Source: Stratiolaelaps scimitus
Taxonomy: Eukaryota > Arthropoda > Arachnida > Mesostigmata > Laelapidae
Direction of reading: 5' to 3'
Length of the DNA: 64,000 bases
Assembly: GCA_019614645.1 (NCBI GenBank)
Contig: JABWDB010000012.1
Span: 5,518,001-5,582,000, forward strand
This document shows positions 26,456-40,300 of the stretch, piece by piece. A program made the position numbers and the translations under genes. Numbering within the stretch: the stretch's first letter is position 1; every line of letters starts with the position of its first letter. Below the pieces are notes generated by a model, which saw only the letters and a list, made by a program, of their open reading frames with translations, ran no database searches and had not been told where the DNA came from.

Positions 26456-27682
26456 ATGCGCTCGAATGAAATGCTCTTAATGGTGGTAAAGCTATGCAAT
26501 GAACTATAACGGAACCAATACGGCGATCCTTAATCTCAATATACCCAACTATAATAATGTCGAGTGTGCCACGTCCAATTGCTGACCGTCGTCTCCTGGT
26601 GTTCCGAATTGCCGTCCGTTGGCTTCCAGCAATCCCCATGAGTTACGCGTGGTCAACTGTCGCTGCGCGGTTGCATCACCGAGCACAACGAAAGAGTTAG
26701 AGCGCCCACTTTGCGGCTCTGACTTGACTTTGTCGCGACGTCCGGCCTCTTGCTTGCGCTACAGGGCGAATAACTGCCAGATCTTAACGCTAGCCTCCTT
26801 TGAGAAGTGCCGCATCTCTCGATGCCTCCGACAGGGGTTACGACTACGGAGACCAGGTCCCCGCACGACCCCGACCCGGCGGCCGACGTCTCGCCTCTGG
26901 AGACAGGACTACTGCGACGGCGTCAGCGGCACAGCACAGACGCATGTAGAAGCAAAGGCCATGTGTACACAATGTGTGCGCTTGTTCGACTTGGGACCCT
27001 TTCATCTTTGGCTGCATGGCTCAATGTTTACTACAGGCCATTCATGCCGGTTAGGTTATTGAGATGTGAGAGACAGACAGACATCGAGTACACAAACGCG
27101 CACGAGCAAAAAGTAACCGTAAAGACTAAGATCGACCGTAAGCACTTGATGGCCGTGATGATAGTGGAGGGGAATCACGATGATGGCGGAAGGACGGAAG
27201 CTGTGGCGGACAGACGATCGTGCAGACGAGAGCGGGAACTACAGGACTCGAGCAGAGGCCAAGCCCAACTTAAGGCGCGGTCATGGGTAATACGCGATAA
27301 CTTCTTCCTTTCACAAGAGGACTTTTTCCCTTGCCGACGACGCGGTCGGCCAGACGACCACAGGAGAATTCTTCCATCCGCCGGCCGACTCCGCTCCGCT
27401 GGAGCTTGTAGTAGGACTTGGGTATCCTCCGGACCGTCTGAATGGAAGCGTTTGCGATTCCCAGCAAGGCGACTACCGGGTAACCTGTGGTGCAGTTTTT
27501 TTTTCTACGTAGAGGTTCCGGACGTGGTTGTAATCGTCATCTGCTCGCCCTTCCCCGCCACCCACTACTTCACTCTAGCTCGAGATCTCGTTTGAGGAGG
27601 TGTACTCAACGGGCGAGATCGAGCAGGTCAGATAGGAATTGGATACGGGCTCGAGTCGAACCAAAGTCAAAACAGTGGGTCT

Positions 27683-27709
27683 CAACCAGCCTATAAGATA
27701 GGCTGGTTG
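27683..27709. repeat. Perfect hairpin, 12-bp arms, 3-base loop
   Basis: CAACCAGCCTAT at 27683-27694 is followed, after AAG, by its exact reverse complement at 27698-27709. Confidence 0.9.
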
Positions 27710-28772
27710 TCGCAGAGCTAACGGATTGCTGTAGGATTTAAGCGTCGCGAAGAAGTTCCTAGAGCGACTAGAGAACGGCTATCGGCGGCGTGTTGGCGAA
27801 TGTGGCGGCGACGGCAGGCAAAGAGTAAAACGCGACATGGCGCTGAGTGTCGCGACGTCGTCAATTTCGCCAAATGGCCACCAGAGCGTTCATCACTCAT
27901 AGCGACGGACCGAGCAAACACCATTAACAGAGGGATAACTGCTGATCGAAGCAGCTCGTCTATGGAAGATGTCGAAATGAGTTTCTGGGGGCTGGCTTCG
28001 ACCCAAAAGTCGACGGGGGAAATTGAGCCGATAGTCTAGCCAAGATCGAGCCTGAGCAAGGGGTATCTAAGGCAGACATAGATTAGTCCCGACGCTAAAA
28101 GTTTACATTGGGAAGGCGGGAACGAGGAGGCTGTTAGATGATGTTGCAATTTTAGTGGGCGGCTAGCATCGAAAGCCTTGCCGAAGTCGAAAAACTCCAA
28201 CCGCAGGATGGTAGCCGCGAAAACGCGTCATAAACTGACGATCATAAAAGGTGTTGACAGCTACGACTGTTGCTGGATGGCGAAAAAGATGAAACAATTT
28301 GAAAAATAAGTATTTACTACAACGGAGAGCTTCGCTGGCTAGAGGATACGATGGTGTTACCCAGGACCTACGAGATAGAGGCTACTGAGACATCATAAAG
28401 ATGATCTGCAAACAATCCGAATGGACCTAGGCACAATGCTTGGTCAGCGCCGAAGGGGACGACTGTTCTACGGGAAATTGGCTTCTAATTTACCTCTTTC
28501 GGCATCTTCGAAACGGGAGCGCCGCGTGAGAATATTGATTGGTGGCTATTGGTGGCTATTGGCTTGGGTCGCACCTATACCGGCAGCTATTTGAACACCT
28601 AAATGGTTTCAACACCTAGTGGGTACTCTAAAGCTCCCGTGATGTTCACAGTAGTCGTATACTGTTCGTATTAGCAATGCTAGTGATGCTTAGTAATATT
28701 GTTACTAAATTTGACTTAGCTCAACTGAAACGTGGGGTGTAATCTTCAACGCGTTGTTGTGCACGCGTACCT

Positions 28773-28815
28773 CGTCTAAGTCATCGTTTGTTCAGTCACA
28801 TAAAATTCGAATCCC
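28773..28815 (+). repeat. Possible tRNA-like (SINE) relic
   Basis: CGTCTAAGTCATCG (A-box-like, 28773-28786) is followed about 20 bases on by ATTCGAATCCC (B box, 28805-28815). TAAGTC is shared with the element at 9288-9355. No acceptor stem is visible. Confidence 0.25.
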
Positions 28816-31069
28816 ACACCAAAAATTGCTTCGACCATATTCTGATGCTCACCGCACGACAGTGGGGAACTGTCGATGGATACTCTCGTTGGGTGACGCA
28901 CTGAGAGTGGCACGAGTGTTCGTCATTGAAACTAAGATAGCCTCCCCCCATAATCCCTAGAACTAATTCCTAACTACTGTATGTTTGAATAAATATATAT
29001 ATTTATTTATTACATGTTTAGTATATTTCAATAAAACTTAATATATTATTCAAAAAGCATGACATTGCAGACCTTTGAAAGATAGGTTCCGTAGGCGTCT
29101 TGAGGCGAGACGATCGCTCCAGAAGGGTAGAATACGGCTATTCTACCGGAATCACTCTGCCCACCGGTAAAAGATATAATGAAGGCAACGCGGTGTGATG
29201 TATATCAGTAGTTCCCAAGAAACGAATGTATTGCTGGGATACGGATGAGAATGAATGCCAGCAACGCTGACAGAATTTACTACAGCATGTAACCGTTCGT
29301 GCGGCGCCGTTATGCCAAGCAGTCCGAGGACGTCCCTCGTTGAGATTTCTTCTCACAAAACGAATTTCATGGCCGGCTGAACGCAATCTGAAGGTAGCAA
29401 CAATAACGCTAGCCTGCGCGCAAAACTAGCAGGCCAACATTCGTCGGCAGGTCGGCTAACGGATCCCAACGATGTTTGTCACATTCAGCAATTAAGCTTG
29501 ACTTCAGCTATATAGTTCCGTAGTATTTCTTGTGTCGGTATCGACTCCGCACACGGCGGAAACTCGCTTCGGAGGCAGCCTGTCTGCTAGTTAGTAAAAA
29601 CTAAACCGCGCGAAACAGACCCCTCCTGAGAAAATTCATCAGACCGTAAATCATTTCTGATTTAGTCGGGTGGACGCCTAGGTGAGAACCAGAAGAGATT
29701 GCACGGAGAGTCCTGACCTATAAGGAACGGGTGGCAGTCGGGATAAATTGAAGTCGGCACACACAAGCACAAAGCTGAACCGCTCGAACGTAACGTCCCC
29801 AGTTGACGGTGCAGGGAATTAGCGAACAGCAAATCGATATATACTTGAACAATGTCAATAACAGATTCGCGCATCTGCACAGATTTCATTTCAATGTTCG
29901 TAGGATATAATATTATGGTTTAGCATAGGTATTGTCTCATCACTACTGAAGATGACTTAATATATGTTTTACCGTAGATTGAGCCAGCAACTTCGCGTTT
30001 TGTTCTGCAATAGTTCAGCGACCTTGACCGAGCTGCACCCGCATACGGATTCCACTCAGCGAACGACACTCAGAAAATGTAATTGATGTCTTCAGAGTAC
30101 TACTTTACCCCCGCTTAATTAAAAGTCTTGTCGGAATCGGCACCCCTGCCTCGTCACAACGCGTCGGCGCGGTGGCCCTTTCGGCTAGACTCGTTCGTCG
30201 CATAGACCGACCGGTACGAATGACCCGGGCTGAAGAAACACCATGGCAGCTTCGCCCATCAGGCGCATTCGGTGCGTTTCACAGACGTTAGCCAAATGTC
30301 ACCAACGGCAACATATTGTAGGCAGGAAGCAAAGATTCGGTGTTCCGAATCACGAAATACTAGCAATAGCATTCTACTGAAGTTTCATCCGTAAAGGACC
30401 TGTTCGAAACAGATCTATCCGAGGCCATCTCCGAGGCGCTCCTTGCTGAATGACGAGACAGGGGACATCCAGCCCGCGGCGAACGGACGGTATAGCGTCG
30501 TCCACCATTCCTCATATTATGCCGTGTCCGTATCGTCCCGTGGCCAACGGGCCACACTCGCACAGGCAACGAAGCCTAGAGAAGCGCTTACGCGCTAAGT
30601 AACGGTGTAGAAACCGACGCCTCACGCGACTACGACGAGTGTAGGAGAGTCACCGCTGCAAAGTTGTCAGTCTGAGGACTCTCGTTGCTTCGCACACAGC
30701 AAGGACGAAAAAGAAAAAGGGCGGGGGCCTGTAACTCCGTTCGAGCGGAACAAGCGAGACCCGTCAACGGCCAGCTTCGATGGATGACCCGACAAACGAA
30801 GATCATTTGTACCTCAAATTCGGTTGAGAGCTCATAGAGTGAAGGCTACCGGTGCGAGGAAACTCCGCGCAGAAGCCTATCTCGCTGATTCTCTCCCTTC
30901 GAAAGGCACAGCAGGTCGCGCGACCAACACCGCAGCGAGCAGCCAATCGCTGGAGTCCTTCTCGCTACCACTGCTGCAGGCGGCGAATGTCAGCGAACGA
31001 TGCTGGCTGATAAAGTTCAGCGGCGCCCAGATGGACCTCGGCAACTCTTTCTCCGTCGGCTGCCACTAT

Positions 31070-31098
31070 TGCTGCTGCTGCTGCTGCTGCTGTTGCTT
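31070..31098. repeat. GCT/AGC trinucleotide repeat
   Basis: About nine GCT units with one GTT interruption. In one plus-strand frame, from the ATG at 31000, it would encode a leucine-rich hydrophobic segment resembling a signal peptide, but I found no convincing continuation of that protein. Confidence 0.9.
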
Positions 31099-33907
31099 AT
31101 ATGGCTAAGCGAAGAAATCGTCGAAGGTAGCACAGCACAACAAAGGTCAGTCAGTCCCCACTTCTCCATCCTCCTTCCAGCAGCTTCCGTCGACGGTCAG
31201 CGCATCTCGAAACATCTACCAATACATCGTGGATGCGACTCGAGACACAGCTCGATCGCCTGCCACGTCACGCAACCAGCTTTAGTCTATCCTACGCGAA
31301 TGATGCTTGACGATTCGATGTCCGCGCTGCTTCACCGGCAGCTAGTCACGGCCAGCCTGAGCCCGCCAGCTTCTTCGCGTCATGTGAGATAACCTCATGA
31401 AGCGCATGATGCCATGTTCATGGACGACGTCTCCGCTAACGGTACAAGACGTCGAACATCGCCAATGGCAATGGTACAGCGGCGCGCACGAACGCCACAT
31501 GATGTTCGAGGTGAGCGGGCAGAGCGCCGGGTGGCGCGTGGCCGGATTGGGATAACATGGATAGTAATTGCTTGTTGACGACTCCACGATGCTAGTGTCA
31601 CGAGAGCAGCATGACACGAGACAACAACGGAACAAGCTACCGAGAGCTCCCGGACTGCCAGCTATTAAATCGCGAAAGAGACCTCTGACAAGACGATGAC
31701 GACGCCAAAAGGCGAAAGGGGTTGCTTGTGTTGTGTCTTCTCGTGCCGGCCGCGCGGCGGAGAGAAACAATTGTATGATGCATGAAGTACATGAAGTTGA
31801 CTTCATATCTTAACAAATTGCCCCGTCTTCACTTCTTCTTAATTTGTTTGTTTTAGTGTTCGAGGCATCGCAGTATATTGCTAGCTGACATTTCCACCTG
31901 TCCTCACAGCGACACACACACACACCTACCCACGGTCAAAACCGTTATTACTTCGTGATGTTGTCTGTTCATTTAAGACTTCGAAGAATGGAAATCCGTC
32001 TACTCCGGCCGAGTTCGTGCCCTCACGGGAGATACAATATCATTGAGACGAGGCATCGATAAAGGACATTATTAATCGCCCGAGACGTCTGAGTGATTGA
32101 CGGCCAGCTCCAGCGCGGCGGTGGGGAACAGATGCTTTACCTTTAGGCTACCAGAATTTCGAAGTTATTTGAGCTGAAATGTTATTACTGCTACGCAGTA
32201 ATACCGTTAATACGACTGTGGCCATTTGTTTTTTAGAACTTTTTCAAATATGATAAGCTAGCCGAAACGCGAGGCGTTTCATAATGCAACGTTCAAGTTT
32301 CCCCGGGTAAAGAGCATGATAAAATTGCTCGCCACCGCGGGCTGAAGCGATTTTACCCTAAGCAGTGTTCTTCTCGATGACCTCTAAACAACGCAATGTT
32401 TTTTTTTAACTAACAATATCGACACACTAATATGTTCCTATAACAGGCTCCAAATCGTGCACGAGTAGCGGGCCCACCTATCCGGAAGTGTCAGTCAAAG
32501 TTCTCTCCGACTTTCCTCTCTGCTGTTATAATCCTTCGGCAACTGCCACCATTACAGGCAGGTCGCAAACCGCCCATGCTCCCATAACGTTTCAACCGAC
32601 AATGACGGGTGGCATCAAGTTCATAACGGCTCCTTTGGCCGGCCAGCGAATGAGTGCCGGGACGTTAACGATGCGCTCTGTACTCTGCGCTGCTACATTG
32701 CTGAACCGTCATGCGTGGTCGTCGGAAGCTCGCATTTCCATCATCTCCACCCACTTTTCAGGCCGGGCAGAACAAAGAGGCGCGCCAGTAGGCGAGCGAC
32801 GAGATCACCTCGAGCAACGCTACCACCTTCAGCAGCAACCTGCTGCTTGTCCAACCGTCAGCGCAGATCTCGTGGGTGAAAGTGCAGGACGTCGCAATGC
32901 TACCTGCGTCGTGGCAGACGGTGCTCTAGCGAGTCTAACATCTATCTGGTAGAGAGGCAGGCATACGGTAGTGCTCGATGAGGTCGCTAACCGGCCTGAT
33001 CTGGCATGGCCGAGTAGCTACTGGACCAGCAGTTCGCGTTTTGTACATTTTCATTGGGCGCGCCAATCGCGGCGAAATAGGTGTCCCCATGCTGAGCGAC
33101 GGTTGGACAATCGTTTGCCTGGATCGATCGACGCCGCGGACGAGGTGCCGACCTCGCTCTCCTCCATCTCGTTGTTGCTTCGCGATGGTCCTGGCGGGGC
33201 CTACTCGTACTTTCGTCTCGAGAGTTGAACAACCTTTGCACTGAGCAGTACGCGGAGGACGGACTAAGGAGGACATGAAGAAAACGAAGGCGGCAGTCAA
33301 CGAGACCTCACTGGATCAGGACAGAAGGCCATTGAGTTGGACGCGGAGGCTGACAGGCAAGATGGACCTAGGACTTTGGTACGCACAGCCTGATTGCTAC
33401 TGCATACTGATCTCTGCCTCGATTGTGTGGAACAAGACTATCAGAGAAGATATGAATTGCATATTACAAGCACCAACGATGGTCATCTTAATGTCGATTA
33501 GCAATTAAACGTAGCCTTCCGGACAAACTAGCCAGACGCAGACAGGTCTCCGCACACTATATCGTACACGATCAGTGCTCGCTCGATGACTTTCGCTCTC
33601 AGTTTAAGTCCAAGGTACATGCACTCCGCCTAGATTACGAACACAGACACTGTGTTGGCCCAAATGGCGCAAGTTTTCGCTGTTTGTCCTGTTCCTGATG
33701 TGAGCCTGAGCGACGAAGCCTGCTTGCAACCAGGCACGATGCGGTGAGTGTGATATATCGACAGCAAACGCGGACGCGGATATACAGTTCAGTACGGGCG
33801 TGCTGGCCGCTGCGCAACGAGAAACTCTCAAGCGCCTCATACGGTGGCTGGCACAAGATACCGAGGCCTCACATAGGAGGAGTTATATCAGTATATAATA
33901 CTATATA

Positions 33908-33942
33908 AATATAATACTATATATATAATATAGTATTATATT
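33908..33942. repeat. AT-rich palindrome
   Basis: AATATAATACTATA on the left is mirrored as its reverse complement on the right around an AT-rich centre; the flanks repeat the same ATAATACTATA word. Confidence 0.8.
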
Positions 33943-34790
33943 GTAGTACCATATATATGCATAGGCAGGGATAAGTAATAACGCATGCACCATTCTACAA
34001 CCTGTAACAGAGACGTGATGGCCGAAATATATAATAATATTACCCAGCATCTCAAAGCATCGTGGAGACGTGCCTTAATCGGGTAGCATATGCGGACTGC
34101 ATTTGAAAATTATATATCGAATTCTTCCTTTTTGTTATTGATCTCATCTGCGAAATTACACTTATCAAAACGATAAGGACACACGGCTAAGTAGTTTACC
34201 ATAATAGAAATCACATACATTTTAAACAATCATTGTTGTGTACTGTTTTCTTCATAAGGTACCTTCAATTCAGCCACGAGGCACTTCCATGCCAAGTTAA
34301 CATATACAATAAATAACGGACGCATATCCCCTCCGATAGGATCGATATCTGCATAGTCACTTGTTGGCATTTGGCATCAAATCAAGTTCAACAGAACACG
34401 GAACACGTGGTAACACGGACATATCGTTCACCCACCTCGATCCCTGCAATTAAACAAACTATTGGCCATTAGAAAATCTAGCTCTCGGGGAAAAACGCCT
34501 TCGGAGGATGACATCGGGACACCCGTCGATGCGAGAAGTCGCTACGACGAAAAAAGAAAGCCCACGATCGGTTCGGTTCTGCTACATAGAAGCGGTTTCT
34601 GCGACTTGTGTTTGGTGTTAATTACGCTCCCTAAACGCTTCCACATGAAGAGTGGCAGGCTCCAGGAGACGAAGCGTACGCACATCGATTTCCCAATTCA
34701 CTGATATTTCGTTTCGGCTGAGCATGTAAGGGTACAGCGAAATATCGCAGTTCAAGCTGAGAATATTTATTACCTGGCAACATATATATA

Positions 34791-34942
34791 TATATATACA
34801 TATACTGTCCTGAATTAAATTGAATATTTATATATATATACTGTCCTGAATTAAATTGTATATTTATATATATATACTGTCTTGAATTAAATTGAACATA
34901 TATATATATATATACTGTCTTGAATCAAATTGAACATATATA
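34791..34942. repeat. Minisatellite, about four copies of a 36-38-bp unit
   Basis: Four tandem units, each a TATA run followed by ACTGTCYTGAATYAAATTGA and an AT-rich tail. The ACTGTC cores begin at about 34804, 34840, 34876 and 34914. The units differ by a few substitutions and by TA-run length. Confidence 0.9.
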
Positions 34943-37164
34943 ATTAGTTAAGAAAAACTGCGCGCTTTTCGTCACTGGCACTATTTTTGAGAGACTCTGA
35001 GGTATTCAAAGTTGCCACAAATATATATTCAGTATTCTACCTCATGTGGCTGTGAATTCGCAAACGTTTCGAAAGCATAACATTGTGCAGACGAATCGCT
35101 GCCTAAATTCACTTGTTAGAGATCCTCGGTTGAGTATGTGTTCCAATAAAGCTGATAAGTTGTCCGAAAATGTTCGACAATCTTTCTCCGACTGATGCTC
35201 CACCCTTTGGAAAACTCTTCCAGGAGTAACGTATCATTCTCGGATAGCAATCGACATGAGCTTTTCATCAAGACTACTCGTGCTTCCAGTTCGAGTTCTA
35301 GCCAGCCCGTGGGTCATTTTAAGTTAATTTAGCACGGCTGCCGGACTTGCGTCAGTAGTAATATGTCATCTTTATTCCATCGAATCGAGTTTCCGGGAAG
35401 CGATCAGAGACTGTAACGACTTGGGGAAGCGGTTTCATGGCTGTTTCGCATGAGGATACAAAGAACTCTGCACTTGCAATGAAAAAATAGTCAAAGCGTA
35501 GTAGACAAATAGTATTACGGAGATCCCTTGAATGGAGCGGCCGCAACCCACAAGGTTCGTGGTTCGCGGTTCGGCCTAAGCGTCCTGGGAGGCTTAAAAC
35601 ATCCACTGAATGGAATGACCAACGAAGAAAAAAAGCCAGTGCTCAAATAGATGCTATGTATTCGATCCGTAGAACTTCTATTCGAACTCGCCTCTATGAG
35701 GCGACAGCAATTACTACTAGTAACGAAATTAGCCTTAGGAGTACAAGGGTCAAAGAATTATTGAAGAACGCACCAGTGTCCCCAAGAAACAAGACAAACG
35801 ATCGTGACAAAAATAAATGACTTAACAGCAAGATAACCTGTGCGCGGCATCTTGAAGTCGACCACTTCAAAATCACTTGGCCAATTCGGGTAGACACAGT
35901 TCGGGTTAGCCTGCTATTCTCTCTCGTATTATGACGAGTTCAACGGCTTCGATACAGTCCACCATCACCATTCATAAGGTTATCACACCCCTATCCGTTC
36001 CCAACTAGGCAACTATATAATAGTTAAGCTCCTGATGACAGCTGTGTGATTGGCTCAAAAACATGGCGCACAGGGCCAGGCGACATCGAACAGCACGGCG
36101 CCGCGAGTGGAGTGAGTTTTCTCGTAGTCAGAGCTCTCGTCTCAGCAATGCATTGTGCGGCAAGCAGTCATCCCGGCAGAGTTAAACCGCCTATAGCCGA
36201 CGATCGGCTGTCGACTCGCGATGCAAGCCATTCACTGGCGGTTTGGCCACAGTAGCACCAGCAAGTTAAGCTCTTAAGACCAAGGACGTAATACCTATTC
36301 ATGTTGACTATCGCGCTATGCTTATGGTACAATCTGAACGAGAAAAATTTATTAATAGGTAGATCGAAGCCGAGGTAAGAGTCCGTCGGGCATTATATGT
36401 TAGTACAAACGAGACAATGCCACCTCTCCTCCATATCGAAGGCGAGTACAGGGGTAGGAACGCTTGACGACCGCCCGGTACCTTATGTACATTCGAAAAA
36501 TATAACATTTATTAAAAAATAGAATTTAAAGGTAACCACGCTTATATTTGTGTATTAATAAGCATTCGGTTGTATCATCAAGTCTTGCTATAAATAATAT
36601 ATATATATGAATGAAGGAAACTGATAGGCAATTTTAGATAGTTTTCATGAAGGCCTTGCTAGTGGTGAGTACATACATCAATATGGTAGTCTTTGTTGTT
36701 AAAACTCCTACACATAAAAATTGTCCTTTTTCATTGAAGAAAAACAGTGAAATGCGCTTAAATGCAGGCTACATCGCAGCGTAATTGTGAAGCATAACAG
36801 AACTCAAGGCCCAGCGTAAATCGCGCTTATACGCTGTCAACTGTTTGGGTCACGAAAGCAGTTCCTCGTCATCTCGACCCAATCCGATCCGACCGAACAG
36901 TCAAGTTGAACGAAGCTGACAATAGCTTGGTCAACATGTGTCAGCCACAGGTCAGGTACCCATTGATCACATGGGTAAGGTAAGCCATGCACATAAATAC
37001 GATGATGCGTGCATTTGACAATGTGACCAAAAACAAGCGTATCCGCGTACGAGGGTCACTCTTTACCCCGTACGCAATGTCAGCCCGGCGACGAGGAGAG
37101 CTACGAATAAATTTGCCGAAGTAATGTTAAACCAGAACCGCGATCTAATAAACAGAGAGAGAAT

Positions 37165-37345
37165 GAGATCTGATAAAAATAGAAAAAGTTAAATAAAAAA
37201 AAAAAAACTTAGTAAGTACCACAAAAAATTGATAATAATATAAAACAATTAACAAGATAATAAAAATGACAAAAAAATATAAAAAATACAAACAACAAAA
37301 AATGACAATAAAATAAAAATAAATAATCAAATAATAGAAATATAT
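37165..37345 (+). repeat. A-rich, strand-asymmetric low-complexity tract
   Basis: About 180 bases dominated by A on the plus strand, with short AAT, AC and ATA interruptions, few T and very few G. It resembles a heavily degraded poly(A) tail, but I see no retroelement body or target-site duplication beside it. Confidence 0.8.
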
Positions 37346-40300
37346 TCTGTAAACAGCAACAACCTTATTACATCCTGCCCCTCTCAACAATAGGGCACTT
37401 GTGTATCCTTGTACTAGCAGCCAGTCATTTGAATGCATTCGATTTTTTGTTTCTTTACATCGTGTTAACAAAAAAAAAATCAAGGATTACAAGGCCGGAG
37501 CGCAGATGAAAATTCTTTACACGCCGGTGCAATTGTTTCGAATTAATTTTGCTGTTGCTTTCAGTTCACGATACGCCCATACACTAATCACTATGTCTAA
37601 ACGAGATATCGGAGCCTCAAGATTGGAAAAATCATTAAATATTAACAAAATTTGCAATTGATAAATGCAAAGTAGTTTTTTCCTGGGCTGGTCCCCCATT
37701 TTGTCGTTCGCTTACAGTCCGCTCGTCCGCTCGCATCTCAAGCCCTCACTGAAGGGTGTTCTCGGCCTTCAGCTTGACGCATGTCGCGTCGCGCAGTCTT
37801 CTGCAGCTGCGCGAGACACCAGACTAGACGCCTGCCAGTCTCGTGACGATCATGGAGGATGTTAATCGCGATAGGCGAATAGGCGGTAGCCTAGGATAGC
37901 CGAGCCATCGGTTCTACCGTGTCGATGTCATCGTCAAGCGCAGTCTTCAGATCCGTGCCAGCTCTACGCCCGCACCTGCTCGACCCGTGCCGTTAGGTCT
38001 CGACCCCCATTCAGGCGAGTAGCTCGAGCCAGCACCGGCTCTAGCGCGCAGCCAGACTACGGCGTCTACAACTGATTCTATGCAGTATAGAAGCAGCAAC
38101 AGTAGACACGGCATCAGCAGCATCAGGCATCATAGTAGCCGTTGTGGTAGTGGCGGCTACAGCAACAGGCACTGCGTGTTGTTCCTCGAATGGCCAGGCT
38201 GCTTCAGGGCCATCAGTAGGCCTTGAGGCAGTGCTAGCTTAATCTTATCACCTGCTATTGCCGAGATACCGCCACTCCGTGCTCGCTCGGGCTGGACCTT
38301 CAGGACGTCGACGATGAACAGGAGCGCGGGCAGACACGCGGTGGTGCTCAGGGTTCGAAATGTTCTCTCTTTGCCTCGCAGGCGCAGTCGCCGAGTCCTG
38401 CTCTCGGCCTGCTCTCTGACTCGTGTGCTCTTTCTCGCGAGGGGGTTCTCATTGAAGCTCTATCTGTTGCACGAGCAAACGCATACGCGGTGGGCGACGG
38501 TAATCGTGTGACATTATCTCCACAACAACGACGACGACGATCGCATCCGCCACCGCTACCATCATCGCGAGCCACCCAAATCGAACAGAGTGAGCTTGCA
38601 AACAAGGAAGGCTTGCTACCTGCATAGTCGGGGTAAGTTTTTTTTGTAATGGGTGGATGGTGGGCTCGAGGTGGTCTGGTGGTCTGATTAGTGCCTTCGT
38701 CCCATTTGGCCTACGCACGGATATCGCCTAGGCACGTCGACCTCACGTGGATGATGATTTTAGCATCGCGTCATTTCCCAAGCACAAATAACAGTAAATA
38801 GCGATCTTCAAAACGGCGAAGCACTGGACAACAAGATCATTTGTAAGAGTGCAAATCACACGTGTAATCGCCGAGACGGCAGTTCCGATTGCTAGTTTTA
38901 TTGAGAACGAATGTACAGCATCTTAATTTTTTAAACTTTTTATAGCGATCTCAGCGCCCTCGTGGGAGTCGACTACTCATTAGGCATCCCGAGAGTACTT
39001 ACGATCTGTGATGAACGTATGGATTATGTGACGATTTAGATAATTTGACAATCGTTGTACAGCTGAATGAGAAATTCGATGTGTGAGTTTTTCTATCGAT
39101 AACTATTTAGCAAAGACTCATGCATTCAAGCAATGTTTAATCAGTGACGTACAAGAGCGAGGTTAATATTTCACCGAAGGCCTTCATGTACGATTTGGCT
39201 ACAGCCGTTCGGCCTCTGCGAGCCTGCTGAGGTCCGACATCCAGCCAGCCGACTTCGGAGTCGTCTCCTCACCTCCGATTTTGGATTTCGATCAGGCGGC
39301 GCCGATCTGACAGATCCGTGTCACAGCTGCACAGCGGTGCAGAGGTGCTCCCCAAACGACTCGGCTGCACTTCCTTGCTATCGGCATCGGTTAGCGGCTC
39401 CTATCATTGCTTGAACTGATACACTACAGGCATACACTAAAAACCAACTACTCACGTGTCTAGCCTCATTTTGTTTAGGTCGTACTAGTGATATTCCTTA
39501 ATATCACCGTTCGCTCCTGGTGCTCTATCTCCCGACAGGGGATTGGTGGTCACATCGGGGCAACCATTTATGGCTGCATTGGTTAAACATGTCCGCCTCA
39601 TAGAGAAGGAAGAAAATGGGTACCATGAGTAGCCACGAGTTTGAACAATGGGTATCAACCACCATTCAAGGACAATCAAAGACCGAAACAAATCGTGACC
39701 AGGAGTGATTTTATTCTCCTGTGGATCGTTCCGCTAAGTAATTACGAGGGACCTTGTCCAGAGTTGTAACGACACATTGCAAATGCTGTCGAGTTCGACA
39801 AACTACAATACTAAACTGTGCTTATCTATTTCCTGTTCCCCGTCCCGGCTCTGTATCTCAGAATACGATCATTCTGACTGGTCACTCGTTCTAATACGTC
39901 ATCTAATTTCATTCGCTGCCGCCGTGGGAAGGTGGATATCGAGCCAAACCCATAGCCAACCGGCTCTGGGCCGAGAATCAGCGGTTACTTTAAACGGTTC
40001 TGAGTTCTTCAGCTCGGTTACGTTTGACCAAAGTGACATTCCCTACCTATAATATGCTGTAATAATATATAGCGCCGCAGAAGATTTGACACCATTGTTC
40101 AGAGAGTATAGCCAGTTCTGTTGAAATGATGATGCTAAACTATAGATACCTGCAACTAAATAAAAAAAAAAGGATGGCCTTGACAGATCCTCATAGTATT
40201 ACCTAGCGGTGTAGTGCTGAGGCCTGCCACGTAAGGCACAGGTGAGAGTCAGGTAAAACAACAATGAGGGTCATATCGGCATTCAGATATGATTTGTGGA

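Larger units (their letters stand above)
22547..34780. other. Gene-poor stretch, no recognisable gene
   Basis: No gene could be recognised. The stretch contains (AT)n runs (22749-22793, 24364-24388, 24509-24542), hairpins (24345-24410, 27683-27709), tRNA-like relics (about 26400-26450 and 28773-28815), a GCT repeat (31070-31098), and two coding-like fragments that I cannot assign (25141-25389 plus strand; 32556-32762 plus strand). Confidence 0.4.

Noticed and set aside
31000..31145. Open frame with a poly-leucine segment resembling a signal peptide
   Set aside because: The hydrophobicity comes from a GCT repeat that is equally open in a cysteine frame; no continuing exon was demonstrated.
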